From USCg-Taylor sp050740455 (GTDB taxonomy: Bacteria > Pseudomonadota > Gammaproteobacteria > JACCXJ01), in NCBI GenBank assembly GCA_050740455.1, contig JBOIDF010000006.1, forward strand, positions 1-64,000: a stretch of DNA of 64,000 nucleotides, read 5' to 3'. Under the pieces are notes generated by a model, which was given only the letters and a program-made list of their open reading frames with translations, did no database searches and was not told the DNA's origin. Of the stretch, positions 26,918-34,768 are shown piece by piece; positions within the stretch are counted from its first letter, which is position 1; each line of letters starts with the position of its first letter. Made by a program: the position numbers and the translations under genes.

Positions 26918-27679
26918 ATGCAAGACTCGCAACTGCTTCGCTACAGCCGCCAGATCTTGTTGCCTGAGATCGATACCGCCGGCCAAGAGCGGCTCCTGGG
27001 CGCGAGCGTGATGATTTTAGGACTGGGCGGCCTCGGATCGGCGGCCGGCATGTATTTGGCCGCCGCCGGTCTAGGTCACCTCGTCCTGGTCGATTTTGAT
27101 CGCGTCGATGTGGCGAATCTGCAGCGCCAAATCGCCCACGGAACCAAGGATATCGGCCGGCTCAAGGTCGACTCCGCGGCGGAACGCCTACAGGCGCTGA
27201 ATCCCGATTGTCGAATAACGGCGATTGGCTGTCGATTGGACAGCGGCGAGTTGACCACAACAATGGCCGGCGTCAGCGCCGTGGTGGATGCCAGCGACAA
27301 CTTCCCGACCCGTTTCGCGCTGAATCAGGCCTGCTACGAAACGAAAGCACCGCTCGTTTCAGGCGCCGCCATGGGGTTCGCAGGGCAGGTGTGTGTGTTG
27401 AAACCGGGCCAGGCGGACAGCCCTTGCTATGCCTGCCTTTATAACGACCACGATGCGGCCGCGGACACTTGTACGGAATCGGGCGTGATCGCGCCCTTGG
27501 TGGGGATCATCGGCAGTGTGCAGGCGCTCGAAACCATCAAGCTGCTCACGGCTACAGGCGTACCCCTGCTCGGGCGGCTGCTCCGGCTCGATGCTTTAAC
27601 GATGACCTGGACCAGCGCGCGGATCGCTAAGGATCCGCGCTGTCGCGTCTGCGGCGCCCCGGAACCGGCCACGGCCTAG
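26918..27679 (+). CDS. moeB: ThiF/MoeB-family adenylyltransferase (MoeB-like)
   Basis: A 253-residue E1-like enzyme that adenylates the C-terminal glycine of a small sulfur carrier, MoaD in molybdopterin synthesis or ThiS. It shows RYSRQILLPEID at the start, the ATP-binding ILGLGGLGSAAG, and two CxxC pairs for zinc (CYACLYN and CRVCGAP). The conserved Cys region (ADTCTESGVIAPLVG) is present. I chose the ATG at 26918 by similarity to MoeB; an ATG at 26897 in the same frame is an alternative. MoeB versus ThiF cannot be decided from sequence alone, but its place after prmC is typical of moeB in gammaproteobacteria. Confidence 0.88.
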   Translation: MQDSQLLRYSRQILLPEIDTAGQERLLGASVMILGLGGLGSAAGMYLAAAGLGHLVLVDFDRVDVANLQRQIAHGTKDIGRLKVDSAAERLQALNPDCRITAIGCRLDSGELTTTMAGVSAVVDASDNFPTRFALNQACYETKAPLVSGAAMGFAGQVCVLKPGQADSPCYACLYNDHDAAADTCTESGVIAPLVGIIGSVQALETIKLLTATGVPLLGRLLRLDALTMTWTSARIAKDPRCRVCGAPEPATA

Positions 27680-27750
27680 CGCCTGTGAGCGTTGCTCGCC
27701 TCGCGATCCTGCGTTCCGGCAGAGGATCGCCGGGCTGCCATTGCGGCCCA

Positions 27751-28191
27751 CTAATCGCCCAACTCGTGGCCGATCACCCCACCCGCGATGGCGCCGGCGC
27801 CCGTGGCGAAGGGGTCGCCGTAACTCAATTCACTGCCTAAGAAACCGCCGACCACCCCGCCCAGGATGATCCCGAGCGGCGAGTGACCATCGTGGTGCCG
27901 GCGATATCCGTAACCATAATTAGAACGCCCGGCATAGTAATGACCATGCTGGTTATAGTTGTAATTGTACCGGGGACGGTGCGCCGGATAATAACGCGGA
28001 GCGTGATGATAGTGACGGTGATAGTTGTAATGACGGCCATGATGCCCATGATCACGGTGACCGCCCCCATAATGCCCACGAGCATGGTGACCGCCCCCCT
28101 GCCCATGACCATGGTGACGGTCCCACGCAAACCCGGGCGAGGATACGAGTAAACTTACCGCCATTGCGCTGCCAAGCATTAATTTTTTCAT
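27751..28191 (-). CDS. His/Tyr-rich envelope protein with glycine-zipper segment
   Basis: The 146-residue precursor starts at the ATG at 28191, with AGGAGG 6 bases before it. It has a cleavable signal peptide (MKKLMLGSAMAVSLLVSS...FA), a region of about 75 residues dominated by His, Gly, Tyr and Arg (HGHGQGGGHHARGHYGGGH and onward), and a C-terminal glycine-zipper (LGIILGGVVGGFLGSEL, then AGAIAGGVIGHELG) that may insert in or cross a membrane. The His-rich part could bind metal ions. Similar low-complexity envelope proteins are common but poorly characterised. It stands alone between moeB and the tonB module. Confidence 0.75.
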   Translation of the reverse strand: MKKLMLGSAMAVSLLVSSPGFAWDRHHGHGQGGGHHARGHYGGGHRDHGHHGRHYNYHRHYHHAPRYYPAHRPRYNYNYNQHGHYYAGRSNYGYGYRRHHDGHSPLGIILGGVVGGFLGSELSYGDPFATGAGAIAGGVIGHELGD

Positions 28192-28318
28192 CGGTAACCT
28201 CCTAAATAAACCCTGGTCTGTCATCGATCCAACGGGCGCATTGCCCATAAAACGCCGCCAGGATACAGGTGGGAGGCTGAACGGAGGCTGAATATCGGAC
28301 GAGGCTCGCCCGGTGCCT

Positions 28319-29287
28319 TCAATTACTCGATAAGCGGTGGTTGTGCATGAATTGCCAACTGCGCGTAATATGGAGGATATCGACCTCGCCGCTGATGTTG
28401 GCGGGAAAGGGCGCGAAGGGTTGCGCTAGATTCACGATCTCGATCGCCGCGTCATCGAGGACTTTAAAACCCGATGGCCTCCGCACCGCGATATCAAACA
28501 CCGAGCCATCGGCCCGCAGCGCCACATCGAGGATCAGGCTGCCGGCGAGCCTATTGCGGCGCGCTTCCTCGGGATAATTGAGGTTTCCGACCCGTTCCAC
28601 CTTGGTCCGCCACGCCTCCATATAGGCGGCGTAGCGGTACTCCGTCGTGGTGGCGGAGATAAATTTGCGTTTCGGCCGCTTAGCGCGTGCTTCCAAGCGT
28701 TGGGCTAGCTCGGCATTCAAGCTGGCCATCGCCAAGCTCTGACTGATCAGCATCGTCGCACTCGCCGGCGGCGCCGCCGTCGTACTCGGTTCCTGAACCG
28801 CATGGCTCTTCTTTGCGGGCTCCGCGACCACCGCCTTATGGCTGGATTTCGCCTCGGCGACCAATACCTTACGCTGTTGTTTTGACGCGCTTTTCTCGGC
28901 AACCTCGCGCTTGACCAAGCGCTCCTTCGTCACCACTTTGACGGCTTGCTCCAATCGGCTCACGGTTCCGGGAGGGGGCGCCGCGGCGATGTCCGCGCGC
29001 CGTTCGGGGAAGGGCGCGGCGAGCGGTGTGGTGGGACGCAACTTGCGCTCGCTCTCTCCTCCGCCCACCAGGTTCGCTTGAGCCAAGAAATCGGCTTCAT
29101 CGGGTCCCCGGGCGCTGCGGCTCTGCACTAAGATCACATCCAGGGAATCGTAACGCGGCGCGGGTCGATCCGGGGGCGCAAAGCTCACTCCCAAGATGAC
29201 GATCGTGTGCACCACGAGGGCAAAACAGAGTGTAAGCGTCAACCGATCGGCGGGAGTAACCGTGGGATAGGCGACTGTCTCGCTCAC
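28319..29287 (-). CDS. TonB-family energy-transducer protein
   Basis: The GTG at 29287 overlaps the stop of the Gx gene (GTGA) and yields a 322-residue protein. It has an N-terminal membrane anchor (about residues 13-32, LTLTLCFALVVHTIVILGV), a Lys/Ala-rich periplasmic linker over about 120 residues, and a TonB C-terminal domain (VERVGNLNYPEEARRN, GSLILDVALRADGSV, AQPFAPFPANI). TonB proteins pass energy from the proton gradient to outer-membrane receptors. No exbB/exbD genes lie in the window. As last gene of the gshB-apbE-NusG_II-Gx group it may serve something other than iron uptake. Confidence 0.85.
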   Translation of the reverse strand: MSETVAYPTVTPADRLTLTLCFALVVHTIVILGVSFAPPDRPAPRYDSLDVILVQSRSARGPDEADFLAQANLVGGGESERKLRPTTPLAAPFPERRADIAAAPPPGTVSRLEQAVKVVTKERLVKREVAEKSASKQQRKVLVAEAKSSHKAVVAEPAKKSHAVQEPSTTAAPPASATMLISQSLAMASLNAELAQRLEARAKRPKRKFISATTTEYRYAAYMEAWRTKVERVGNLNYPEEARRNRLAGSLILDVALRADGSVFDIAVRRPSGFKVLDDAAIEIVNLAQPFAPFPANISGEVDILHITRSWQFMHNHRLSSN

Positions 29288-29796
29288 TTGGTCAATAGTA
29301 CCTGGGTCATGCTGCGGGCGATTATACCGTTCAAGAGTCCGAAGACTAGCGCCGCGCTCATCAGCACCGGAAGCAGCTTGAACAAGCCGGAATGGGGTAT
29401 GAATAAGCAATAAGCCGCACCGATTTGCCCTCCCATATGCGCGAGCGCGGCGAGCAGACTATAGCCCACTTCACTCAAGGCCTCGCGACTGACGGAAACC
29501 GCGAGACCCAGCACCATGAGGCTCGCCAGGGCGCCGGACAGGCTTAAGGCGAAGCCCGGCGACAAGAACGTACCGGCAAGCAGGCTCCCCACGAGCACCC
29601 GGAGTAGCGCTATCCAGGCCGCGGTCGCCCATCCGAAACATACCAGCGCCGCCACGGTGACGATATTGGCCAACCCCGGTTTGAAGCCGGGCAAGGGGCT
29701 GGGAAATGCCATTTCCAAAACGTACATCCCTAAGGCCAAGGCCGTTAACCATGCGATGCGGATGTCCTCTCGTGTGACCTCGAATTCCACGCTCAA
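29284..29796 (-). CDS. Gx transporter family membrane protein
   Basis: The 170-residue protein is polytopic (about five hydrophobic segments: around residues 15-30, 38-55, 58-80, 85-102, 118-165). It contains MAFPSPLPGFKPGLANIVTV, a segment typical of the Gx transporter group (heptaprenyl diphosphate synthase component I-like in older annotation). Members of this group accompany ApbE and NusG-domain-II proteins in clusters for extracytoplasmic flavinylation, where they may move a flavin or a precursor. Its start overlaps the NusG_II stop by 4 bp and its stop overlaps tonB by 4 bp. Transport of a particular substrate is not shown. Confidence 0.8.
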   Translation of the reverse strand: MSVEFEVTREDIRIAWLTALALGMYVLEMAFPSPLPGFKPGLANIVTVAALVCFGWATAAWIALLRVLVGSLLAGTFLSPGFALSLSGALASLMVLGLAVSVSREALSEVGYSLLAALAHMGGQIGAAYCLFIPHSGLFKLLPVLMSAALVFGLLNGIIARSMTQVLLTK

Positions 29797-30152
29797 AAGT
29801 TTATTGCATCAAAACCCATACCTTTTCCTTCGACCTGGACCGCAACGCCATTCGGCAAGCAAGCCGCGAAATCACCGTCGCTTGCGAGCCACCCGCTGTG
29901 AATGCATTGCTTGCCGAGGCAAGGCGCGCGGCGAAATCGGATGCGGCCGTCCCGTATTTCGAGATCGGTGGGCCCCAGCACGCCTTCGATCACCACCTCG
30001 CGATCAGCGTCCAGGGCAAGCCATCGGTCCGGTTTTCCGGCGCTCGACACCCGCGCGCTTTCCGCCAGCGGCGCGGGCGCCCAAAAATGCGCATACGAGC
30101 CCGCAGTCAGCGCCAGCGCCAGCATCAGAACGGTCTTATCGGCGGTCGTCAT
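29793..30152 (-). CDS. NusG domain II-containing envelope protein
   Basis: The 119-residue protein has one N-terminal membrane segment (TVLMLALALTAGSYAHFW) followed by a beta-rich NusG domain-II-like unit with the typical pair of cysteines in RFRRAPCLGKQCIHSG and in a later CLPNGV. It is separate from transcription factor NusG. Such proteins occur beside ApbE and Gx transporters in flavinylation clusters; their action is not established. The ATG at 30152 overlaps the apbE stop by 4 bp. Longer starts in the frame would run through apbE and were rejected. Confidence 0.85.
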   Translation of the reverse strand: MTTADKTVLMLALALTAGSYAHFWAPAPLAESARVSSAGKPDRWLALDADREVVIEGVLGPTDLEIRDGRIRFRRAPCLGKQCIHSGWLASDGDFAACLPNGVAVQVEGKGMGFDAINF

Positions 30153-31192
30153 GGATCCGCGCTTGTAAAAATACTGCGGCCGGGATCGACGTGAAAACGT
30201 AGGCGTTCGCGCAGCTTGGGGGTCACATGAATGTTCCCCGCGGCGTCCACCAGCATGGCTTGCTCTATTCCCATCGCCCGCGCCAGCGCTTCCCAATGAT
30301 CGGGACCCGCGACCAGTAGCGCGGTTGCCGCCGCATCGCCGATGGCCGCGCTCGGGTGGATCACCGTCGCACAAACCGCTTTCCGTATGGGATAACCGGT
30401 CCGTGGGTCGATCACATGATGATATCTTTTCCGATTATAAATGAAAAACCGTTCGTAATCTCCGGACGTTAGGATACTTTCATCAGTCTCAACCTCGACC
30501 GAAGCGAACACCCCCGGCGCCCGCGGATGACGGATGCCGATATGCCAGGGCCGGACCCCGCGGCGGCCGTAGGCGCGCAGATCGCCCCCAGCGTTGAGAA
30601 TGGCGTTCTTAATCCCTAAGGCGCGTAAGGTTTCGACCCCGCGGTCAACGGCATAACCCTTGGCGTAAGCGCCAAAATCCAGACGCAGCGTTTTATTCGT
30701 GCTTTTGAGCGTTGGGCCCGCGAACACCAACGCCTGCATGCTCGGCTGCCCGGCGACCAGCCGCATAATATCGTTGCGCGGCGGCGGCGTTCGCGGCGGC
30801 TCGCCGCCGGTAAAGCCCCACAACTCGACGAGCGCGCCGATCGCGGGGTTAAATAGGCGCCCGCTCAGTTGCGACAAGTGCGTGGCCTCGTCGATTATCG
30901 GTAGGAGCAAGGGGTCCACCGTAAAAGGCTGTCCTCTAGCAAGCAAACGATTGGTGCGCGCTAAAACGCCTTCCCGCCAAGGGTACAGGTCTTCATCCAG
31001 CGTTTTGAAATCCTTTTCGATGCGGCGATACGCCCGTTGCGCCGAGCGCGATTCCGCGCCGGCGATCGTCAGCTCGATGAGCGTCCCGAACGCGAAGAAT
31101 TGAAACTCGTGGACGGGGATCTTAGGTGGTTCGCAGGCGCATAGGAAAAGGGCTATTAAAACCGCCCCAAGCCGGCACCGATGCGTATGCAT
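30149..31192 (-). CDS. apbE: FAD:protein FMN transferase ApbE
   Basis: The 347-residue lipoprotein precursor (lipobox LCAC near residue 19) attaches FMN to threonine residues of exported flavoproteins, such as Rnf, Nqr or FMN_bind proteins. Family motifs are present: FFAFGTLIELTIAG, the catalytic region DFGAYAKGYAVDRG, AILNAGGDLRAYG and HHVIDPRTGYPI followed by the metal-site ATVIHPSAAIGDAAATA. It begins right after the gshB stop (TAAATG) and is coupled to NusG_II. No flavoprotein acceptor is encoded in the window, so the target is unknown. Confidence 0.95.
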   Translation of the reverse strand: MHTHRCRLGAVLIALFLCACEPPKIPVHEFQFFAFGTLIELTIAGAESRSAQRAYRRIEKDFKTLDEDLYPWREGVLARTNRLLARGQPFTVDPLLLPIIDEATHLSQLSGRLFNPAIGALVELWGFTGGEPPRTPPPRNDIMRLVAGQPSMQALVFAGPTLKSTNKTLRLDFGAYAKGYAVDRGVETLRALGIKNAILNAGGDLRAYGRRGVRPWHIGIRHPRAPGVFASVEVETDESILTSGDYERFFIYNRKRYHHVIDPRTGYPIRKAVCATVIHPSAAIGDAAATALLVAGPDHWEALARAMGIEQAMLVDAAGNIHVTPKLRERLRFHVDPGRSIFTSADP

Positions 31193-32152
31193 TTAACCGC
31201 GAAGCGGGCTTAACCGGCGCTCTATCGCACCCATGAGTTCGGCGGCGATATCAAGCCCATAAAGCGCATCGATCTCGCGGATGCAGGTCGGACTCGTCAC
31301 ATTGATCTCGGTAAGATAATCGCCGATGACATCAAGGCCGACAAACACGAGTCCCTTCTCGCACAATGCGGCCCGCACTTGACTGCATATCCAGTAATCG
31401 CGCTCGTTTAACGCCACGCCTTTGCTCATGCCACCGGCGGCCAGGTTTCCGCGGGTCTCGCCGGGCGCCGGGGTCCGGGCCAAGGCAAAGGGTGCGGGTT
31501 CGCCGTCGATCAGCAGGATGCGCTTATCCCCCGCTACGATTTCCGGGACGAAGCGCTGCGCCATCGTGAACTGGCTGCCGTGGCCGGTCAAGGTCTCGAT
31601 GATGACGTTGGTGTTGGGGTCGCCCCCGCGCACGCGAAAGATAGAAACGCCCCCCATGCCGTCCAGGGGCTTCAAGATGATATCGCCGTGTACCTCCAGG
31701 AATTCCTTAATGCGCGTCCGGCTCCTGGTCACCAGGCTCGGCGGACAGCATTGCGGGAACCAGGAAGTAAAGAGCTTTTCGTTCGCATCCCGAAGGCTAC
31801 GGGGCGCGTTAACAACCAAGACGCCGGCGGCTTCGGCAAGCTCCAAGAGATAGGTCGCATAAATATACTCCATGTTAACGGGCGGGTCTTTACGCATGAG
31901 CACCACATCCAGATCCGAAACCGGCCGCGTTTGCTCATGGATAAATCGATACCAATGATCGCTACGGTCCTCGACCGCCAGTTCCCGCATGCGAGCGAAG
32001 GCCCGGGCGTTGTCGAGAAACAGATCCGCCAGCTCCATGTAATAGAGTGGCCAGCCGCGCGCTTGCGCCGCGAGCAGCATGGCGAAGCTACTGTCTTTCT
32101 TGATGTCGATCCCCGCGATTGGGTCCATCACGATGCCAAGCTTGATGCTCAT
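31193..32152 (-). CDS. gshB: Glutathione synthetase
   Basis: The 319-residue ATP-grasp enzyme joins gamma-glutamylcysteine and glycine to glutathione. The ATG at 32152 gives the standard start MSIKLGIVMDPIAGI. The protein shows VLMRKDPPVNMEY, the ATP-binding ILKPLDGMGGVSIF, the loop GGDPNTNVIIE and the C-terminal NVTSPTCIREID. Length is as expected. It is the first gene of a leftward run in which apbE starts immediately after its stop. gshA is not in the window. Confidence 0.96.
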   Translation of the reverse strand: MSIKLGIVMDPIAGIDIKKDSSFAMLLAAQARGWPLYYMELADLFLDNARAFARMRELAVEDRSDHWYRFIHEQTRPVSDLDVVLMRKDPPVNMEYIYATYLLELAEAAGVLVVNAPRSLRDANEKLFTSWFPQCCPPSLVTRSRTRIKEFLEVHGDIILKPLDGMGGVSIFRVRGGDPNTNVIIETLTGHGSQFTMAQRFVPEIVAGDKRILLIDGEPAPFALARTPAPGETRGNLAAGGMSKGVALNERDYWICSQVRAALCEKGLVFVGLDVIGDYLTEINVTSPTCIREIDALYGLDIAAELMGAIERRLSPLRG

Positions 32153-32387
32153 ATTGCCCACTACCGAAAGCTCAGAGGACCACTTTTCTACCATTCTGCA
32201 TCATTCTCGATTCGTCATCACCGTTCCAGCGTGAAAAATGCCCTTAGGAAGCGGCCCCTGGGTTAGGCGCCGCGGAAGCCGCTTGATCTCCCGAACCGGT
32301 GCCTGCTAACCTTTGACGAGCGAACAAGGACAACAACGTGCTAGACGGAGGTCGGCGAGGCACGGAATCGCGGGTTCTAACACGCAA

Positions 32388-32990
32388 ATGACGGAGATCG
32401 CGAAACGGCAGGCAGCGCGCGAACGCTGCCCCTGGGCGCTGTCGGATGCCTTGACCATCGGCTATCACGATACCGAGTGGGGCGTGCCGGTGCATGAGGA
32501 CCGCAGATTATTCGAGTTTCTGGTGCTGGAAGGCGCCCAAGCGGGCCTGAGCTGGCTCACGGTTCTAAGAAAACGCGAGAATTACCGCGTCGCCTTCGAT
32601 AACTTCGATCCCGCTACCGTGGCCAACTACGACGCGCATAAGATCGCGCGGATGCTCGAAAACTCCGGCATTATCCGTAACCGGCGCAAGATCGAAGGCG
32701 CAATCAATAACGCGCGGGCGTTTTTACAAATTCAAAACGAGTTCGGGAGCTTTGATGCGTATATTTGGGGCTTCGTAGACGGCACGCCTAAGGACAACCA
32801 TTGGCGCAGCGTCACCGAGCTTCCCGCCCGTACTGCTCAGTCCGACGCGCTCAGCAAGGATCTTACCCAACGAGGGTTCAAGTTCGCGGGCTCGACCATC
32901 TGCTATGCGCATATGCAGGCGACGGGCATGGTCAACGACCATATCGTCGGCTGTTTCCGCCATGCGCAATTGCGGTCCGGCCGGGCTTAG
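32388..32990 (+). CDS. tag: DNA-3-methyladenine glycosylase I
   Basis: The 200-residue base-excision enzyme removes 3-methyladenine. It has the Tag N-terminus RCPWALSDALTIGYHDTEWGVPVHEDRRLFEFL, with the zinc-binding Cys, the core ELPARTAQSDALSKDL, and the C-terminal TICYAHMQATGMVNDH with further zinc ligands. I took the ATG at 32388; the frame extends 25 codons upstream without family sequence. It is a single rightward gene between gshB and the leftward thioredoxin-like gene. Confidence 0.93.
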   Translation: MTEIAKRQAARERCPWALSDALTIGYHDTEWGVPVHEDRRLFEFLVLEGAQAGLSWLTVLRKRENYRVAFDNFDPATVANYDAHKIARMLENSGIIRNRRKIEGAINNARAFLQIQNEFGSFDAYIWGFVDGTPKDNHWRSVTELPARTAQSDALSKDLTQRGFKFAGSTICYAHMQATGMVNDHIVGCFRHAQLRSGRA

Positions 32991-32996
32991 CCCTCA

Positions 32997-33548
32997 TCAA
33001 GAATCGCGCGGCGGTTTTGCAGAGGACTCGGACGCAGGCTGAGCTCGTATCAATTCCGCCCAGCGCTCTAAGTGCTGTTGTTGCAGCTTCCCGCTCAGAG
33101 GCACGCGTCGATGATTGTGATCGTAGAAATAACTGCGCGGCAACTCACCGTACCAACGCGGATCGATCTCGTAACGAAGTCGCTGCCGATTCGTATCGGC
33201 AAAAATCCAAGACTCGCGATCCCCTAATCCGTGGCGGGAGAGCACGCGCTGCGCTTCTTCGGCGCGCGCGGTGTCGTCGGTGGCCACAAACACGAGATCC
33301 ATGCCGGGGTGCTCCTGAACACTGCGGGCGAGGACCCCCAATTCCGAGACACACGCCGAGCAGTCAATAGACCAAAGTACGAGTACCAGCGGTTTACCCT
33401 GCCGCGCGGCGAGGATCTGCGTCAAACTACCGGGGACAAAGCGGTGACAGTCCTGGGCCGTGGCTGCACCCACCCAAAGACCAAGGAAGGCGCCGAGAAT
33501 GAGTCCGCAACCGCGCCGGGAGAGAGATCGAAGGCGTCGCATATTCAA
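32997..33548 (-). CDS. Secreted TlpA/thioredoxin-like protein
   Basis: The 183-residue precursor has a signal peptide (CGLILGAFLGLWVGAATAQ) and a thioredoxin-fold domain with the redox motif C-S-A-C in LVLWSIDCSACVSELG, followed by VFVATDDTARAEEAQ and a cis-Pro-like LPRSYFYD. Members act as periplasmic thiol reductases or redox sensors, for example in cytochrome or copper-site maturation. Its start is two bases after the stop of the sialidase-like gene, so it is the last gene of a three-gene operon with an outer-membrane protein. Confidence 0.82.
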   Translation of the reverse strand: MNMRRLRSLSRRGCGLILGAFLGLWVGAATAQDCHRFVPGSLTQILAARQGKPLVLVLWSIDCSACVSELGVLARSVQEHPGMDLVFVATDDTARAEEAQRVLSRHGLGDRESWIFADTNRQRLRYEIDPRWYGELPRSYFYDHNHRRVPLSGKLQQQHLERWAELIRAQPASESSAKPPRDS

Positions 33549-33550
33549 TT

Positions 33551-34756
33551 TTACAGTATCGGGATGAGTTTATAGCCGTGATCGAGAGCGCTCCAGGACA
33601 CGAAGATACGCTGTCCATGGGTGATGAGATCCGGATGGTCGGATTCGGCGTTGGATTCCCCGATGACGGTCGCCCCGGACCACCGGGTCCCGCGATCTTG
33701 GGACTGCATCGCGAGGAGACGCGTCTTGTGCCCATCAAACTCCTTCCATGCGAGGACGACGCGGTTGCCGAGGGCGAGCACATCCGCATGCTGGGCGAGC
33801 AAGTCCAGTTTGCCGAAGCCGAGCGGCGGCGAGAAATCTTGCCCGTCGTTATCGGAGTGGGCGTAGAACAGACCTTGCCGCTTATCGCCCTGAGTAAACC
33901 AGGCGATGTGGTAGCGGCCGTCCTCGGCGATTGAAAGGGCGGGACCGTGTTTCGGGCAGGCATCAATTCGCCAGCCATCGTCCGTCACACGGTGAGACGA
34001 TATCGGTTCGACCGTCAGCAACGCATGGTCGCGGATGCTGCCAGGAAAGATCACCCGCGCGAATAGCACCGGCCGCCCTTGCTGATCGAAATCCAGGGCT
34101 AAACGGCAGCATTCGCACATCGCGCCGGCGATCTGCCGCTGCGGGGCCGACAAACCATCGAGCCGATCCGCGGCCGTGTAGAAGAGCGACGTTTTCCCGC
34201 CATGGCCACGGGTTTCGTACCAGAACAGGCGGACGCCGTCGCTGCCGCTGACCGCGAGTGTAACCATCGAGTGTTCGACATCATCGGCTCCCGGCGTGCT
34301 TAACGTGCGTGGAGCACTGAAGTGCCGGCCCCTATCCACGGAATAACTGAAATAAGGGACCACGCCACGCGACTCTTCGGCATAATAAACCACCCCGACC
34401 GCCCCGGATGGGTCAACCGCGATCGCCGGCCGATCTTCCGGCAAGGCCTTGATCCGCTGCGATGTCACATTCACGGCGACCGGGCTGCTAAAGCTCACTC
34501 CTAGATCGCCGGAATAATCAACGAGGATCCGATCGACCTCGGCGCGCGCGCGCCACAAGCGCCCGTCGGGCGCGAACGTGACCGAGGCGACCAGCCCGGG
34601 AACATCCGCTGTCGCGCTAGGTCCCGTGGGCAACGCCGCGCATCCCGCGATCGCGACGGTTAAAAACGCCAGTCCCGCGATTGCCCGTGCTCGCTGAGCG
34701 CAGCGCCCCGGACCTCGGGGCGCATGACGCGGATGAGAGATCGACGACCGTCGCAT
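33551..34756 (-). CDS. Sialidase-like (BNR-repeat) lipoprotein
   Basis: The 401-residue precursor ends its signal with a lipobox (IAGC, Cys about residue 39) and continues as a beta-propeller-like protein with recurrent S-x-D-x-G-x-x-F/W units: YSGDLGVSFSSP, YSVDRGRHFSAP, HSDNDGQDFSPP, QSQDRGTRWSGA. These are Asp-box repeats as in sialidases, but the catalytic Arg triad and Tyr/Glu of true sialidases are not evident. A cysteine cluster (CECCRL near residue 215) and DACPKHGP near 265 suggest metal or redox chemistry. It is probably a periplasmic binding or structural propeller; sialidase activity is unlikely. Confidence 0.72.
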   Translation of the reverse strand: MRRSSISHPRHAPRGPGRCAQRARAIAGLAFLTVAIAGCAALPTGPSATADVPGLVASVTFAPDGRLWRARAEVDRILVDYSGDLGVSFSSPVAVNVTSQRIKALPEDRPAIAVDPSGAVGVVYYAEESRGVVPYFSYSVDRGRHFSAPRTLSTPGADDVEHSMVTLAVSGSDGVRLFWYETRGHGGKTSLFYTAADRLDGLSAPQRQIAGAMCECCRLALDFDQQGRPVLFARVIFPGSIRDHALLTVEPISSHRVTDDGWRIDACPKHGPALSIAEDGRYHIAWFTQGDKRQGLFYAHSDNDGQDFSPPLGFGKLDLLAQHADVLALGNRVVLAWKEFDGHKTRLLAMQSQDRGTRWSGATVIGESNAESDHPDLITHGQRIFVSWSALDHGYKLIPIL

Positions 34757-34768
34757 AGGCGCACGCCG

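Noticed and set aside
27837..28152. Met/Ile/Thr-rich frames on both strands over the His-rich gene
   Set aside because: They are out-of-frame readings of the CAT/CAC-rich repeats of the His-rich protein.
29898..30202. Plus-strand frames antisense to the NusG_II and apbE genes
   Set aside because: They are shadows of well-supported genes on the other strand.
33551..34756. True sialidase
   Set aside because: Asp-box repeats are present but the Arg triad and nucleophile pair are not visible, so only 'sialidase-like' is used.
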